Source: Haberlea rhodopensis
Taxonomy: Eukaryota; Streptophyta; Magnoliopsida; Lamiales; Gesneriaceae
Reading direction: 5' to 3'
Assembly (NCBI GenBank): GCA_907163345.1
Contig: CAJQUN010000925.1
Coordinates: forward strand, 62,001 to 126,000
DNA length: 64,000 nt
Part shown: piece by piece, positions 1 to 11,168 of the stretch
Position numbering within the stretch: the first letter of the stretch is position 1
Layout of the letters: each line of letters opens with the position of its first letter
Notes under the pieces: model-generated
Seen by the model: only the letters and a program-made list of their open reading frames with translations
Told to the model about the DNA's origin: nothing
Databases searched by the model: none
Translations under genes and position numbers: made by a program

Positions 1-140
1 TGATGTAGCATCTCCAAGTACCTCACAAGACAAACAAAACAAAAACAAAATAAATATATATAATTTTTTTTTTCGAAATATATAAACAAAAATGGTTAAA
101 TTACAGTCAAAGAACCTAGTATGATATTACTAAAGTTAGT

Positions 141-157
141 CCCCGGCAACGGCGCCA
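141..157 (-). other. Primer-binding site of A (tRNA-Asp)
   Basis: The minus strand reads TGGCGCCGTTGCCGGGG, complementary to the 3' end of plant tRNA-Asp with its CCA tail. It lies 6 bp from the LTR end. The same site occurs in H at 42298-42315. Use of tRNA-Asp is known for Athila/Tat-type gypsy elements. Confidence 0.85.
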
Positions 158-1340
158 AAAACTTGATCGCTTTTATTTTAAACAATTAATTCCAATCTAG
201 CGATTTTAGACCGCAAGTGCACGGTGTCAAGTTTTAGTATAGATAGGAAGATACGGATTGTCGAACCCACAAGGACTAACAAGCAAGTACCACATAAGAT
301 TTCTTTTAACTATATTTAACCTACGATAATCAATTAATAATTAAACTAACCTAAATTAAGCTACTATAATCCAACCAAAATAGTCAACGATCACGAGAAA
401 AATCCACAAGAAAGTATCAAGACAATTATTCACCTAACCCAACTCTTACAATTCTTTTTCTTCATACATCTCTAAGGTGACGGGTTTTCCGAATTTATTC
501 AATATACTCTCTCGAGCTATATTAAGTCTAACATCAAATTGCAACTAGTAACTCTCGTTCACGTAATTAACAATTTAATGTTGAATGCGCTTTATGAAAA
601 CCACTAACTTTTAGATTAAACAACCCAAAGCTATCACTCTTGTGTGATTTTATCTCTCGATCTCAATCTTTAACACACGGCATGAATTACTATCGTATTA
701 TAATTTCATCTCTCGATCTCAATTATAATAAAATATCATTCAAAGGTGATCAATCCTTCAAAAGCATTAAAAACAATAACACATGCTCATAGAAGATGTA
801 TGAAATCAATGAATCAATAATATTAAAGAAAAACAATGTTTAAGATATTTCTCAATCATCCAAAACACATAAAATCCAATAATAAATCAAAACAAATAAT
901 CGAAAAGTAAAAGCAAACTCCCAAGTCGACTCCGTTCGTTGATTCTTGATCCTTCCTCGCTTCTTTCTCGATCGTGCTCTTCGATTATCTTGTTGGCTTG
1001 TTCCAATTCCTAGGATGAAGTGGTGATGGTGGATGAAGGTTGAATGGTAGAAGGATGGAGGTTGGATATGAAGTGAAGGAAAGGGGTGATGGACGTGAAT
1101 TATATGGAAGGAGGCGTGAGATGGTGTTAGTGGAGAGTGATGGAGGTATGATGGAATTGAAGGAAAGGGGGGCTGAGATTTGGATGGTGAATGGGTGTAT
1201 GGAGGTGTGGAGGCTATTCCTAGGGTTTAAAGTATATCTTGGGTTGAAATTATGGTGTATAATATATAGGGGAAAGAATTATGGACTTTCCTCTTGCATC
1301 CAAACTCTACAAGGAAGGTATTTTAATGAAAATTGCTCGT

Positions 1341-1447
1341 CCCGATCGATCCGAAAGAAGAGCCGATCGATCGAGCCTTCCAGTAAGATTTTTGTGGCTT
1401 TTTCTGCCCGTCTCGATCGATCGGAAATTCTGCTCGATCGATCGAAA
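1341..1447. repeat. Palindrome cluster CGATCGATCG in the LTR of A
   Basis: Four copies of a CGATCGATC(G/C) palindrome lie in about 107 bp, in two pairs. On the minus strand the cluster directly follows the conserved CGCGTGGACAGCTG block. The homologous position in the C and H LTRs holds a different palindrome, GGCGTA-TACGCC. Confidence 0.85.
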
Positions 1448-1847
1448 ATCACAGTAAGTTTCTTCGCCTTTTTCAGCTTCTGGCGAGTTTCATATTTTGG
1501 CCGTAACTTTCTCATACAAACTCCGAATTTGATGAATCAGCTGTCCACGCGAAGATAAGAGAAAGTTCTACAACTTTTATATGGACCACATTTCCAAAAC
1601 ATGGCTCGAAAATATAGTAATTTGAGGAGAAAGGAGCAACATGTGTCTTGGATTCTGGTTTCTTCCTCTTTTCTTCAACTTTATTCATTTTTTCATCATT
1701 TTAGCTTGATTTCTTCCCCTTTTATGAATTTCAACATTGATTCCTGAAATATAGAAATATATACCATAAAACGTAAAATAACTCAAGAATCAACACGAAA
1801 ACATATACATATCAAAGCATAAAAACGCGTAATATTCAACCCTATCA

Positions 1848-2706
1848 ATAACCTTTATCTTATCCTCCATTTCCCGAATCAGTTCGGGTCCTCCTACTGC
1901 TTTACTGGTCAAGTCATCCCAGTACAGTGGCGACCTACAATGCCTACCATAAAGAGTCTCAAACGGAGCCATCTGAATACTCGCCTGATCAAACTACCAA
2001 GGCCAAAGAATCTTGCCATGAGGCATCAAACTCTAATACATAAGCTCGTAACATGTCCTCGAGGGTCTGTATAGTATGCTCAGTCTGACCGTCCGTCTGG
2101 GATGATATGTCGTGCTCAACCTCACCTCAGTACCCAAAGCTGACTGAAGTCCTCCCCAGAAATGAGATGTGAACCGTGGATCTCTGTCAGATATAATGGA
2201 CACTAGAATCCCATGTAGTCTCACTATGTCCCGGACATACAGCTAAGCCATCCTCAAGTATGTGTACGTCATACTGTAGGGAATGAAGTGAGCTACCTTC
2301 GTCAACCTGTCAATGATCACCCAAATGGCATCACAACCCGAAGTGGTCCTCGACAAGTGGGTCACAAAGTCCATAGATATGTGCTCCCACTTCCACTCCG
2401 ATATCTCTAAGCTCCTTAGCTCACCACCAGGCCCCTGCCTCTCTGTCTTAACCTGCTGACAGATCAAACACCTCTTGACAAAAGCGATCGTATCACGCTT
2501 CATCCGTTTCCACCAGAATTGATTACATAGATCCTTATACATTTTCTTCCTCCTGGGTGGATACTAAATCGGCTACAATGAGCTCGCTCCAAGATCCCTC
2601 TACGCAATTCCGGCGTACTCGGAACCACCCAACGGCTAACCAATCTCAAAGAACCATCCTCAGCCACTCTGAACTTTGATGGCTGTCCTTGAAGTGCCAA
2701 TGGTGG
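1848..2706 (-). pseudogene. B integrase, broken and truncated
   Basis: The zinc-binding HHCC part is visible around 2430-2580 (HPGG and, further on, CLICQQVK). The catalytic core follows, with WKWEHISMDFVTHLSR (first Asp) and SIISDRDPRFTSHFW (second Asp). The region that should hold the catalytic Glu (2030-2110) is frame-shifted. The MAPFETLYGRHCRSPLYWDD segment follows. The frame changes at about 2500-2540, 2225-2243 and 1975-2033. The last integrase codons read KIKVI and then pass directly into the LTR of A at 1848. The GPY/F and chromodomain regions are absent. The enzyme would insert the cDNA into the chromosome; this copy cannot. Confidence 0.85.
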
Positions 2707-2733
2707 CCATCTCTGAACCTCATCATCCGTCTT

Positions 2734-4308
2734 CTAGGCTCTCCTGATATTCTCATAAATGTCCGGCTCTGCCAATAAAGTCGATACCCATACCGACGAT
2801 GCATCTACATAGAAATCATAGCCCAGATGGCAGTAAGAAGTCATCATAGCTGACAAATACATGGTGTCCTCAGCAGTACTCTTAACCTTCCGACTCAAGG
2901 CGTCTGCTGTCAAGTTTGCTTTCCCCGGATGGTACTCTATTTCACAGTCATAGTCCTTGAGTAAATCCATCCATCCCCTCTGACGCATATTCAACTCCGC
3001 CTGAGTAAATAAGAATTTCAGGCTCTTATGATCCGTAAATATGGTAAAAGATGTACCATACAAATAATGCCTCCAAATCTTCAGGGCAAAGATAATAGCC
3101 GCCAATTCCAAATCATGGACTGGGTACCTAGCCTCATGCGGCTTCAACTGCCTCGATGCATAAGCTACCACATGCTTATCTTGCATCAATACACATCCCA
3201 AGCCCTGTAGCGATGCGTCATTGTATAGAACAAACCTCTTGTTCTCCGTGGGAATCACCAACACCGGCGCCGTCCTCAATCTATGCTTCAACTCCTGGAA
3301 GCTCTGCTCACAAGCCTCAGACCAATAAAACGGTATTCTTTTCTGAGTCAACTGAGTCAATGGCTTAGCAATCTTAGAAAATCCTTCGACGAAGCGTCGA
3401 TAATAACCAGCCAAACCAAGAAAACTCCGTATCTCGGGCACAGAAGTGGGTGCAGCACACTCCATCACAGCCTCAATCTTCCTGGGGTCCACTGATATCC
3501 CAATGCTAGATATAACATGTCCCAGAAACACTACACTGCTCAGCCAAAACTCACACTTGCTGAACTTGGCAAATAACTGATGATCTCTAAGGATCTGGAG
3601 CACTGTCCTCAAGTGTTTCACGTGCTCTTCCTCGCTCCGGGTGTAGATGAGTATGTCGTCAATAAACACAATGACGAACTGATCCAGATAGGGTTGGAAC
3701 ACCCGGTTCATCAAGCTCATAAAGACGGCTGGGGCATTCGTCACACCGAACGGCATAACTAGGAACTCGTAGTGCCCATACCGAGTCCGGAACGCTGTCT
3801 TCTGAACATCCTCCTCTCTGACCCTAATCTGGTGGTAACTTGATCTCAAGTCAATCTTGTTGTACAGCTTAGTTCCCTGCAACTGATCAAATAAATCATC
3901 AATCCTTGGGAGAGGATACTTGTTCTTCACCGTGGCCTTATTCAGTTGCCGGTAATCAATGCACAAACGCATCGAACCATCCTTCTTCTTCACAAAAAGA
4001 ACCGGTGCGCCTCAAGGCGAAATGCTAGGACGTATATAACCCTTTTCAAGGAGTTCCTGTAGCTGCTCCTTCAACTCCCTTAACTCTGTCGGTGCCATCC
4101 TGTAAGGGGCACAATAAATAGCGGATGTCCTCGGTAATAACTCAATTCCAAACTCGACTTCTCTAGCCGGTGGGAATCCTGGAATCTCCTCCGGAAACAC
4201 GTCCGCAAATTCAGCTACCACGGGTACATCCTCCACCCTCAACTCTTTACTCTTCCTCGTCGTGTCCATGGCATAGATAAGATTGCCCGTGTGTCCACGC
4301 TCCAACAA
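2734..4308 (-). pseudogene. B reverse transcriptase-RNase H
   Basis: Seen: an open stretch of 419 codons (2734-3993) follows a 5' piece (4012-4308) in the same frame, separated by one in-frame TGA at 4012-4014 where F and I have Trp in SPWGAPVLF. RT motifs are KIDLRSSYHQ (first catalytic Asp), FLVMPFGVTNAP and VFIDDIL (FIDD active site). RNase H follows with LYNDASLQG, DLELAAIIFALK and FTDHKSLKF. The LYNDAS motif has N-D where F and I have T-D. The stretch ends in an in-frame TAG at 2734-2736, after which the frame continues into integrase. The product copies element RNA into DNA in virus-like particles; here it is interrupted. Confidence 0.9.
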
Positions 4309-5845
4309 GGGACATTTTGATTGCCGAAATCAACAGGCTCTTCGCACCAGAACCGTCCCCATAGAAAGTCCACTGGATCCCCATAACAGATCTGAACCGA
4401 ACTGTCCTCTGCCGACAATCCAGTACTGCCTGATATCTGTTCAGAATATCGATGCCCATAATGCAATCGAAATCTGACATACCCAAAACAATCAAATCTG
4501 CCTTTATCTCATTGCCCCCAAAATAAATGAGGCAGTCCATCAGAAACTGATCAGCAACAACTTTCTTTCCGGTGGGTGTCGAGACCAATAGAGACGTGGG
4601 TAACGGGGACGTGCACATGGGATGTCTCTCTACAAAGTCCGCAGACATAAAGGAGTGTGAAGCACATGTGTCTATCAAAATAAAGGCGGAATATGTAAAT
4701 AAAAGGCACGTACCAGCTATCACCTCCTCTGGAGCTGCATCGGCCTGCTCCCTGGTCAGTGCATAGACCTGTCCCTGAGGTGGCCCCATCGCCTGTCCTC
4801 CCATCTGTCGAGGCGCCACCGGCGGCCTCTGCTGCACTGTCCCACTAGAAAACCTCCCCCTGCCTCCTCTGAGATCCACCTGACCATCACCATTCTGACA
4901 TAACCGAGATATGTGGCCCATCTTGCCAAATTTATAACAAACCGTACAGTCTCGCATGTGATGTGGTCCTCCACAAAAGTGACACTTCACCACTCCACTC
5001 CTACTCACTTGAGTCTGCCCTCTATTGCTAGGCGCACTACCCCTTCGGTTATCCATTCGCCTCCCACCAAACCGAGAAGAAGAGGAAGAAGCCCCACGAG
5101 GCTTACATGATTCTCCCCGTGGTCTCAAATTATTAGACATTAGCCTCGGCGGTGGGACTTGTGGGGGTGCAACGTCCGGGTAAGCACTGACTCCAATTTC
5201 TGCCAGTTCCGCTCTAGTGAGAGCATCATCAAAAGAAGTGGGGTTGTTGGAGATAACCCGATCAAATAGTTCTGGCCTTAGTCCTTTCAAGAAATGCCTC
5301 ATCTTGGCATGTCCGTTCGTAGCGATGTGAAGAGCATACCTCAATAGTGATGAGTAATGCATGGCATAGTCCGAGACTGTCATGCTCCCTTGTTTCAGGT
5401 TCGTGAATTCATCCTCCTTAGTTTTCCTAGCCGCAGCAGAGAAGTACCGGTTTAGAAACCGGGTTCTGAATAAGGTCCAGTCAATCACCATACCTTGGGC
5501 CCTCAACTCCATCACATTCGTTTTCCACCACATGGAAGATTTCTTCGCTAGTTGGAACTCCGCTAGCCTTAACCAAGTCGTCCTAGCACAAGGAGCGGAC
5601 ACAAATATCTGTTCCAGTCTCTCTAGCCACTCTTCGGCCTCTTCCCCTGTTTCTGTCCCCTCAAACATGGGCGGGTGGAAAGTCAAAAACCGAGTCAGAC
5701 TAAGCTCCCCTGGCAATAACAACTGAGCAACCGGCTCCACGCCCACAGCAGGTGGAGGTAAAGGATTTGTCTGACCAATGCTAGCATTCACGCTTCCAAC
5801 ATCCCCTACCTCTTCATTGAGGTTCCCCAAGTTTATAGCCGCCAT
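4247..5845 (-). pseudogene. B gag-protease
   Basis: The ATG at 5845 gives MAAINLGNLNEE and matches the start of the I gag; an in-frame TTG lies 12 bp upstream but is unlikely to be used. About residues 60-200 are a retrotransposon gag domain (EEWLERLEQIF, FLNRYFS, DEFTNLKQGSMTVSDYA). At about residue 290 there are two zinc knuckles. The first, CHFCGGPHHMRDC, keeps its ligands. The second, CYKFGKMGHISRLC, has lost its second Cys. Protease follows with LIDTCASHSF, where the catalytic triad reads D-T-C instead of D-T-G. A frameshift near 4300 separates this frame from RT. Gag would form the particle and protease would process it; this copy lacks key residues of both. Confidence 0.88.
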
Positions 5846-6036
5846 GCTGTAACACAAGGGTTAACAACAATTCCAAACAACATATATGCTACACCGTTAG
5901 ATAATATGAATGACAATAAGCATGTTAGTATAACAATTGTATACACAAATATGCGCCACATGCATAAACATGCCCAAATGTAAACACCTAGCCAACCATG
6001 CTAAGGCTAACCTTCACTCGTTCCCGGGTTCTCTAA

Positions 6037-6053
6037 CCACTGCTCTGATACCA
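6037..6053 (-). other. Primer-binding site of B (initiator tRNA-Met)
   Basis: The minus strand reads TGGTATCAGAGCAGTGG, complementary to the 3' end of plant initiator tRNA-Met. It lies 5 bp inside the 5' LTR end at 6059. The same 17 bases occur in G and I. Confidence 0.88.
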
Positions 6054-6597
6054 CTAATGTAAGGACCCTAGTTCCCTAAGTGTGGATTAAAGGCGTAAAT
6101 AGAGCTAACATGCATCTAAAGAGTATAAAGTTCGTGTTGATGCCTTGAGCTGTTAAGATTACAGGCCAAAATAAAATTTCCAAAAAGGATTAATTACATT
6201 CCCTACCAAAAGAATGTTAATCCTATAGCTTTACACTACTCCTAGAGTAGAGACTATACAAAAGAATAAGACTGCTATGCCAAAAGCACTCCTCATTGGC
6301 TCACCGCATCAACCCGCCTTAGCCCGTCCGCCCAAAAGTACCTATAGGAACAACCCCAAAACCATGAGCATGTATATAAACCATATTCACAATAATATGA
6401 TTGTAATTCAAATGCATAAATCGTAAATACAATTCACTTCCTGAATTTAATACATTTAAAAGCTCCCTTTGGTTGTCCCTGTACCACACTCATAATCAAT
6501 GGATTATAATACCAATAATGTATGCCATGACATGAATCCATTCCATGTACACCGTGTTCAATTTCCAAGTCTTATTATATCAGTGGCATAATACCCA

Positions 6598-6790
6598 TCG
6601 CGTTAACATGACAGCGGAAATACCCCTCGCTTAGACAATACCAGCGGCACTACTATCCCTCGCTATAAATATGACAGCGGTCGTGTTCTTCGCTTCATAT
6701 TAGCGGTAAATATTCTCTCATCGCTACGGTATGACAGCGGCAAGTATTCACATCGCTATGCCACTGGCGGCAAGTATTCTCCATCACTGG
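6598..6790. repeat. Array of AGCG/CGCT hyphenated dyads in the B LTR
   Basis: On the minus strand, AGCG and CGCT half-sites alternate at least six times. Spacers between arms are mostly 11, 14 or 16 bp, for example AAGCG-N11-CGCT twice and TAGCG-N16-CGCTA. Spacer sequences differ while the arms persist. The same dyads occur in the G internal region and once in the I LTR. Confidence 0.7.
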
Positions 6791-7168
6791 AATATAATCT
6801 CGACTCACAATCATATGCACCCATGCATCCAATATACACATGCAACCCCAATGCATGACCAAACCATGTATGCAATCCATGATGCATAACCAAGACCATG
6901 TATGCAACCACAATGCATAATTAATTCCATGTGTGCAACCATAGTGCATAACCAATTCAATGCGTAATAATACGTTTTACCGTCCGATGCCCTTACGTCT
7001 CACTACGTACCTTAGTCTCAAAATGTGTTGTGTCGTGGACTTTATCTCCTAAGTTGTGTGGCCACCTGGGATGGTTCTACACATTCACACAAACTCATAT
7101 TAGGAGCCAATATAGTCCAATATCAAAAATTCCACAAAATTATCCAAAAACACATTTTTTTGTGTCTC

Positions 7169-7277
7169 GCGATCGATCGCCGCGAGGACCCGATCGATCG
7201 CGAGACCTCTCTGCCCGCGAGGGCCCGATCAATCGCCAACCGCTACTGGAGCGCACTGGTTGCGCGCGATCGATCGC
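7169..7277. repeat. Palindrome cluster GCGATCGATCGC in the B LTR
   Basis: Four CGATCGATCG-type sites (one reading CGATCAATCG) occur in about 109 bp. The edge nearest the transcript start is 89 bp from the 17-base block at 7064-7080, the same distance as in both LTRs of F. Confidence 0.85.
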
Positions 7278-8021
7278 CGCTGCCTGGGCTACGAAAATCA
7301 CCATTTTTGCTCCAAAAATTCTTCCCCATCTTCACCAACACTTACACCAACAAACCAATAACATAAGAACACTATAAACCTTCAACAAACGCCTTTAAAC
7401 AACCAAAAATTTAACATCCAACCAAAAACCATACCAACCCAAAACAAACCCATTTCAAAAACTTCAAAACCATTTCAAAGCCAAACAAAACACCATAAAA
7501 CACCAAGGAGGTATCCATACCTCTTGAGGACTCCAAATCCTAACAATAATCTCACAAACAAAGCTTTTGCAAGGATTTCCCTTCCACTTTTATGCCAAAA
7601 TCAAAAATGGAGGAAAAGGGGTTAGGGTTGGGAGAGTAATTGGGGATTGGTAAAGTGAGGAGGGTGAGGTGGGGTAGTGGTGTTAAATGTTATAATTAAA
7701 AACATGTACCCCATAATTAACATGATGTATAAAATACCCCAACGTGATATTTTATAAGCATTTTACCAAAATGCACCAAAATCCCAATTAAATCCATGCT
7801 TTACCATATAATCATCAATTATCACATAAAACCATGATAACCCCCAATTTCCCAACATGCATAACATGCACCCTGAAATGCACCACCGGGTCACGCCTAC
7901 CATGTGACTAAGCATTTCACCAAGATAATTAATTCCAACACATAATTTAATTATCACCATAAATAATCACATAAACATAATTAATGCCCAAATTGCAATT
8001 TATTATTTTGGGGATATCACT

Positions 8022-8251
8022 GGGAGACCATTTTGAAAACCTGTAAGTGCATAATAGATGTAAGTGACGGTGCTTTTACTATGGAGTTTAATGGTGAGGT
8101 ATCTAAGTTCAATACTCATAATCCCATTCATCCTCCTACTACTAATTATACTATTGGCATCACACATCACGTATCACTAGAAAAAGCACATACTGTCACT
8201 AAGCATGAGCATGAGCATGAGGTCACTACTGATCGACTTCTTGACGAATGA
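8022..8251 (+). pseudogene. C aspartic protease C-terminal remnant
   Basis: The first codons read GRPF, then one base is missing and the frame continues at 8033 as KTCKCIIDVSDGAFTMEFNG, followed by 50 more codons and a stop. This matches the conserved end of gypsy Athila/Tat proteases (GRPF, then a DV-G-x-x-x-x-F pattern). The active-site DTG is upstream of the B insertion and not in the window. The family match is from memory. The codons after the conserved part are rich in His and look like the acidic tail of H only loosely. Confidence 0.65.
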
Positions 8252-8400
8252 GGTATGCGAGAATTTTTGGCTGATACTTCATGTATTACTACTGCTTTAT
8301 CAAATTCTCCTTTTAAAAATATCAATTTTGAGTTGCAGGTACCTGATGTTGAGCTGAAACTTCTTCCTTGACGTCACGATACATCAATAGAAAACGAGGG

Positions 8401-8590
8401 GATGCGAAAAGGGTTGAGGACCTCCAAGAAGTATAAGGTGAATAGACATCGCCTTCGAGCTGTCAAAAGGATACTGAGGTGGGAAAAGGTGGCATTGGAC
8501 ACCAAACATGACCTACCATGAGCACGAGCACTGGCGTCGGGCCATAGACGTTATATAGAGGAGCTGCTTGGGAGGCAACCCAATGGGAGT
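8401..8590 (+). pseudogene. C pol-tail remnant and conserved 3' block
   Basis: The translation contains TSKKYKVNRHRLR, similar to SKRFKANRHRLKR of H. Both recall the VNGHRLK motif that ends Athila/Tat integrases. It is followed by a block with GGCGTCGGGCCA and GCTTGGGAGGCAACCCA, also present in H at 43335-43387. Comparable blocks lie after pol in many plant Athila/Tat elements (from memory). No open frame spans it. Confidence 0.55.
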
Positions 8591-8599
8591 TAGTTTCCC

Positions 8600-9920
8600 T
8601 TATCTTTTTTTATTTTTATTGCTTTAGTAGTTAGACTTTTCTATTTTCTTGTATTTTGCCTTACATAGGGGACAATGTAAGATTTAAGTATGGGGAATGG
8701 ATTAGTAGTGTGTTATTGCTTTCTATTACAAAGATACAAAAAAATCGAAAAATTTGAAAAATTTGAGCTCATAGTTAGTAATGAACGCATGCTTAGAATC
8801 ACTAGCCCCTGATGAAATCAAATTGATGACATGCATGTTTTTGAACATAGATGAATTGTTAACCTTGGAACACTTTGAATTCTGATGTAAATTGTGCTTT
8901 AACTTAGTAGTTGAATATATTGAGCACGATATTGTTATGACTTGTGAAGTGTGCATAGTTTAGTGAAGATTGTATGAATTTTGTGATAGTTTTAAGAAGT
9001 CTTTAATACATGCTAGAATTTAACTACATGATCTTTGAGGTGTATGTCTAGACTACTTGCGAACATGAAAGTGATATAGGCAATCTTTGATGCGTTTGAG
9101 TCTTTCAAGCATACCATGTAAAAAAAAACAACCACTAGTAACCCTTTTGAGCCTTAATGCAAAAGCATGGTTGTATGCTAAGCATACAAACAACCCTCAT
9201 TCGACATTCTTTGACTAGCTTATCATCCTTCCCTAATAAGCCTAAATATGAATTCTATCCATACCTTTGAAGGGAGTATGGTGTGTTTATATATTTCGTG
9301 AGCTTTGTTGTCAAAAGAATGAAATGAATGGAAGAAAAGGGATGTCTTGAGAAAACAAATAAAAATATGACTCCAATGGGAGCCAAGGTACAAAAGAGAA
9401 AAAGATTGAGTTAAACCTTGCAAAAATAAACAAGGTTTGGAAAAAATAATACAAGAAGAGAAGTTTAAATTTTGCATAACATTATACTCTCTTGTTTGAT
9501 ATTTCTTACCCTTTCTTTCATAAGCCAATGTCTAGGCCAAGCTACAAGCTAATAAAGACCTACTTGATTTATGTTTGCAAAGTGACTAAGATAGTGGAGA
9601 AGAGTGTGCAAGTGAGTTTATACTTGTGTTAGTGTATGACTTGAGCTATTATATGTTTGCATCCATTGGATCTAGAACTTGTACATGACACTTGTGTATG
9701 ACCACACGCACGTTCACTGCTTTGTTGGGTACGAAATGTTTAGGTATTGAACTTGTTCCACTGTTAAGTTTTCTCCGCCTTTGATTACTATGCATGTTTG
9801 AGATTGTTGAGGCATTAAAGTGAGGACAAGTTAGTTTGTTATGAGGCTATGAACCAACAAAAATATTGTAGTTTTGTATGATTAACTCGAGGTCGAGTAA
9901 AGAGTAAGTATGTGGGTGTT
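8600..9920 (+). other. C 3' untranslated region ending in a polypurine tract
   Basis: This stretch has no supported gene. It aligns along its length with 43400-44738 of H, including the AAGTATGGGG and CATGCTTAG blocks. It ends in a purine-rich tract just before the LTR start TGATGTGACT at 9921, the place where plus-strand DNA synthesis is primed. ORFs here are chance. Confidence 0.7.
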
Positions 9921-10218
9921 TGATGTGACTAGAAATAGACACATCTATTGCGCTTAATTGTCTACGATTTGGGAAATCAAGCTAAAATGATGAAAGAAGG
10001 AATAAAGTTGAAGAAAAGAGGAAAAAATCGGAATCTAAGACACATGTCGCTCCTTTCTCCTCAAATTTATATATGTTTGAGCCAAGTTTTGGAAATGTGG
10101 TTCATACAACATTGTAGAACTTTCAGTTATCTTCGCGTGGACAGCTAATTCGTCGAATTTGGAGTTTGTATGAGAAAGTTATGGCCAAAATACGAAACTC
10201 GCCAGAAAATGGAAGACA

Positions 10219-10348
10219 GGCGTAAATACGCCAATGCTACGACAGTGTAAGTGTAGTTACGCCATTCTGAGGGGCCATCTACGCGGGAAGGCAGAAATTA
10301 AACACGTCATCAGGCGTAGCTACTCCTGATCCAAGGCGTAAGTACGCC
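10219..10348. repeat. Palindrome cluster GGCGTA-N2-TACGCC in the C LTR, partly decayed
   Basis: Two near-perfect copies (centres AA and AG) lie at 10219-10232 and 10335-10348, with broken copies between. The position equals that of the perfect palindromes in the H LTR. Confidence 0.75.
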
Positions 10349-11163
10349 AGCAGAGTTTTGGAAAGTTTGGATTCTTGATTTCTTTCCTTCCTACATGGAC
10401 TCTAACCTACTCCATCAGCCTCCCCAACATATAGAACTCGAAAGTCAGACCTTTGGACTATTAGGTAGAGTAGGTAGAATAGTTTTAGACTAGTTTTATA
10501 TTTTCTTTTCAATTTTGTTGAAGAACGCTACGAAGATCGAAGCGAATGCGGGATTGACGACCTCGGCGGAGCGGAGATCGGATTAGTCTTTTTTCCTTGT
10601 TTTTATTTATCGTTTTTCTTAGATTATGTGTAGCTAGTTTTTAATTCTTGGTTGAGGAAGACAAATCCTTGGAATTATTTATCTTGGGGAGATTCTTATG
10701 CTCTAATTATCAATTTTATTGAGTATCAAGAGTTTTTCTGATTTTATTGATATGATTGTTGTGTTTGTTTATTGGATTGACAACCTAGTAAGTTGCATGA
10801 AATCTAATGCTAAATTAGATATCAAATACGGAATCGTTTGATCCCTCTAATTTACGAAGCAACTAAGATTGATGAATTTCCGCTTGTGAGTTTGTTAAAT
10901 TCTTAGGAAGAACACTTGACTAGATTAAACATAGACGCTTGGATTATGTTGTTTAGCTTCATCGATCTCACTAGTTCATATGCTATCATCGATTTAAATC
11001 TTAATCGCTTGTATTTTGATTGATTGATTGGTAAGGGTTAAACTAGAACGCTTGGGCTACTAAACTAAACGTAAGGTGAGATGGGACTTTGATTATTGAA
11101 TTAAACGTCCAACGATGAATATTCATATGAAAAATTGAGTCTTTTGTGAATCGATGAAATAGA

Positions 11164-11168
11164 TGATA
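11164..11168. other. Target-site duplication of F (TGATA)
   Basis: TGATA at 11164-11168 is repeated at 19236-19240. Removing F and one copy joins the two halves of the C LTR exactly as in the intact H LTR. Confidence 0.95.

Larger units (their letters stand above)
1..1847 (-). mobile_element. Element A: Athila-like LTR retrotransposon, 5' end only (leader and 5' LTR)
   Basis: Seen: read on the minus strand, an LTR of about 1.68 kb (164-1847) starts TGATAGGG and ends GATCA. It is followed by a primer-binding site and about 140 bp of internal DNA that runs off the left edge. The LTR shares long blocks with the LTRs of C, D and H, such as the CGCGTGGACAGCTGATTC block and the start AATCAAGCTAAAATGATG, so it belongs to the same superfamily. 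Its last 150 bp match the far end of the D LTR at 35990-36118 closely, so A and D are one family. It is inserted in the integrase of element B, whose reading frame runs into the LTR at 1848. No coding domain of A lies in the window. The Athila/Tat assignment rests on the tRNA-Asp primer site and is an inference. Confidence 0.8.
1848..8019 (-). mobile_element. Element B: Tekay/Del-type Ty3/gypsy retrotransposon, 3' part lost to insertion A
   Basis: Minus-strand order is 5' LTR (6059-8019), primer site (6037-6053), gag-protease, RT-RNase H, integrase. The order RT, RNase H, integrase defines Ty3/gypsy. The RT sequence and the chromodomain-type pol tails of sister elements F and I point to the Tekay/Del chromovirus clade. 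The integrase is interrupted by A at 1848, so the 3' end and 3' LTR are outside the window or lost. B itself sits in element C, whose protease remnant starts at 8022. Pol carries several stops and frameshifts, so B is dead. Confidence 0.85.
6059..8019 (-). repeat. 5' LTR of B
   Basis: On the minus strand the LTR starts TGATATCCCCAAAATAAT, like the LTR start of I, and ends GGGTCCTTACA. Inside, in transcript order, are a palindrome cluster (7169-7277), the 17-base block GTAGAACCATCCCAGGT (7064-7080), an AAGGTACGT-type block (about 7000-7013), a region of dyads with AGCG/CGCT arms (6598-6790) and an ACAGGGACAACC block (about 6471-6484). The partner 3' LTR is not in the window. Confidence 0.85.
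8020..11168 (+). mobile_element. Element C: Athila-like element, internal 3' part and first part of its 3' LTR
   Basis: The plus-strand DNA from 8022 begins with a protease remnant, then a pol-tail remnant (8401-8590), a 3' untranslated region, and an LTR from 9921 that matches the H LTR for its whole length apart from small deletions. The LTR is cut at 11168 by element F and resumes at 19241. RT and integrase cores are missing between the protease and the pol tail, as in H, so C also looks like a deletion derivative. Its 5' part was lost or displaced by insertion B at 8019. Confidence 0.82.
9921..11168 (+). repeat. C 3' LTR, first part
   Basis: It starts TGATGTGACTAGAAATAGAC, identical to H. 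About 70 bp present in H after CTACGATTTGG are missing here. The LTR is interrupted at 11168 by F with target duplication TGATA and ends at 19483 (243 bp more). The total is about 1.49 kb against 1.52 kb in H. Confidence 0.88.

Noticed and set aside
1040..1558. 172-codon ORF on the plus strand
   Set aside because: It lies wholly inside the minus-strand LTR of A, crosses the CGATCGATCG cluster and has no motif.
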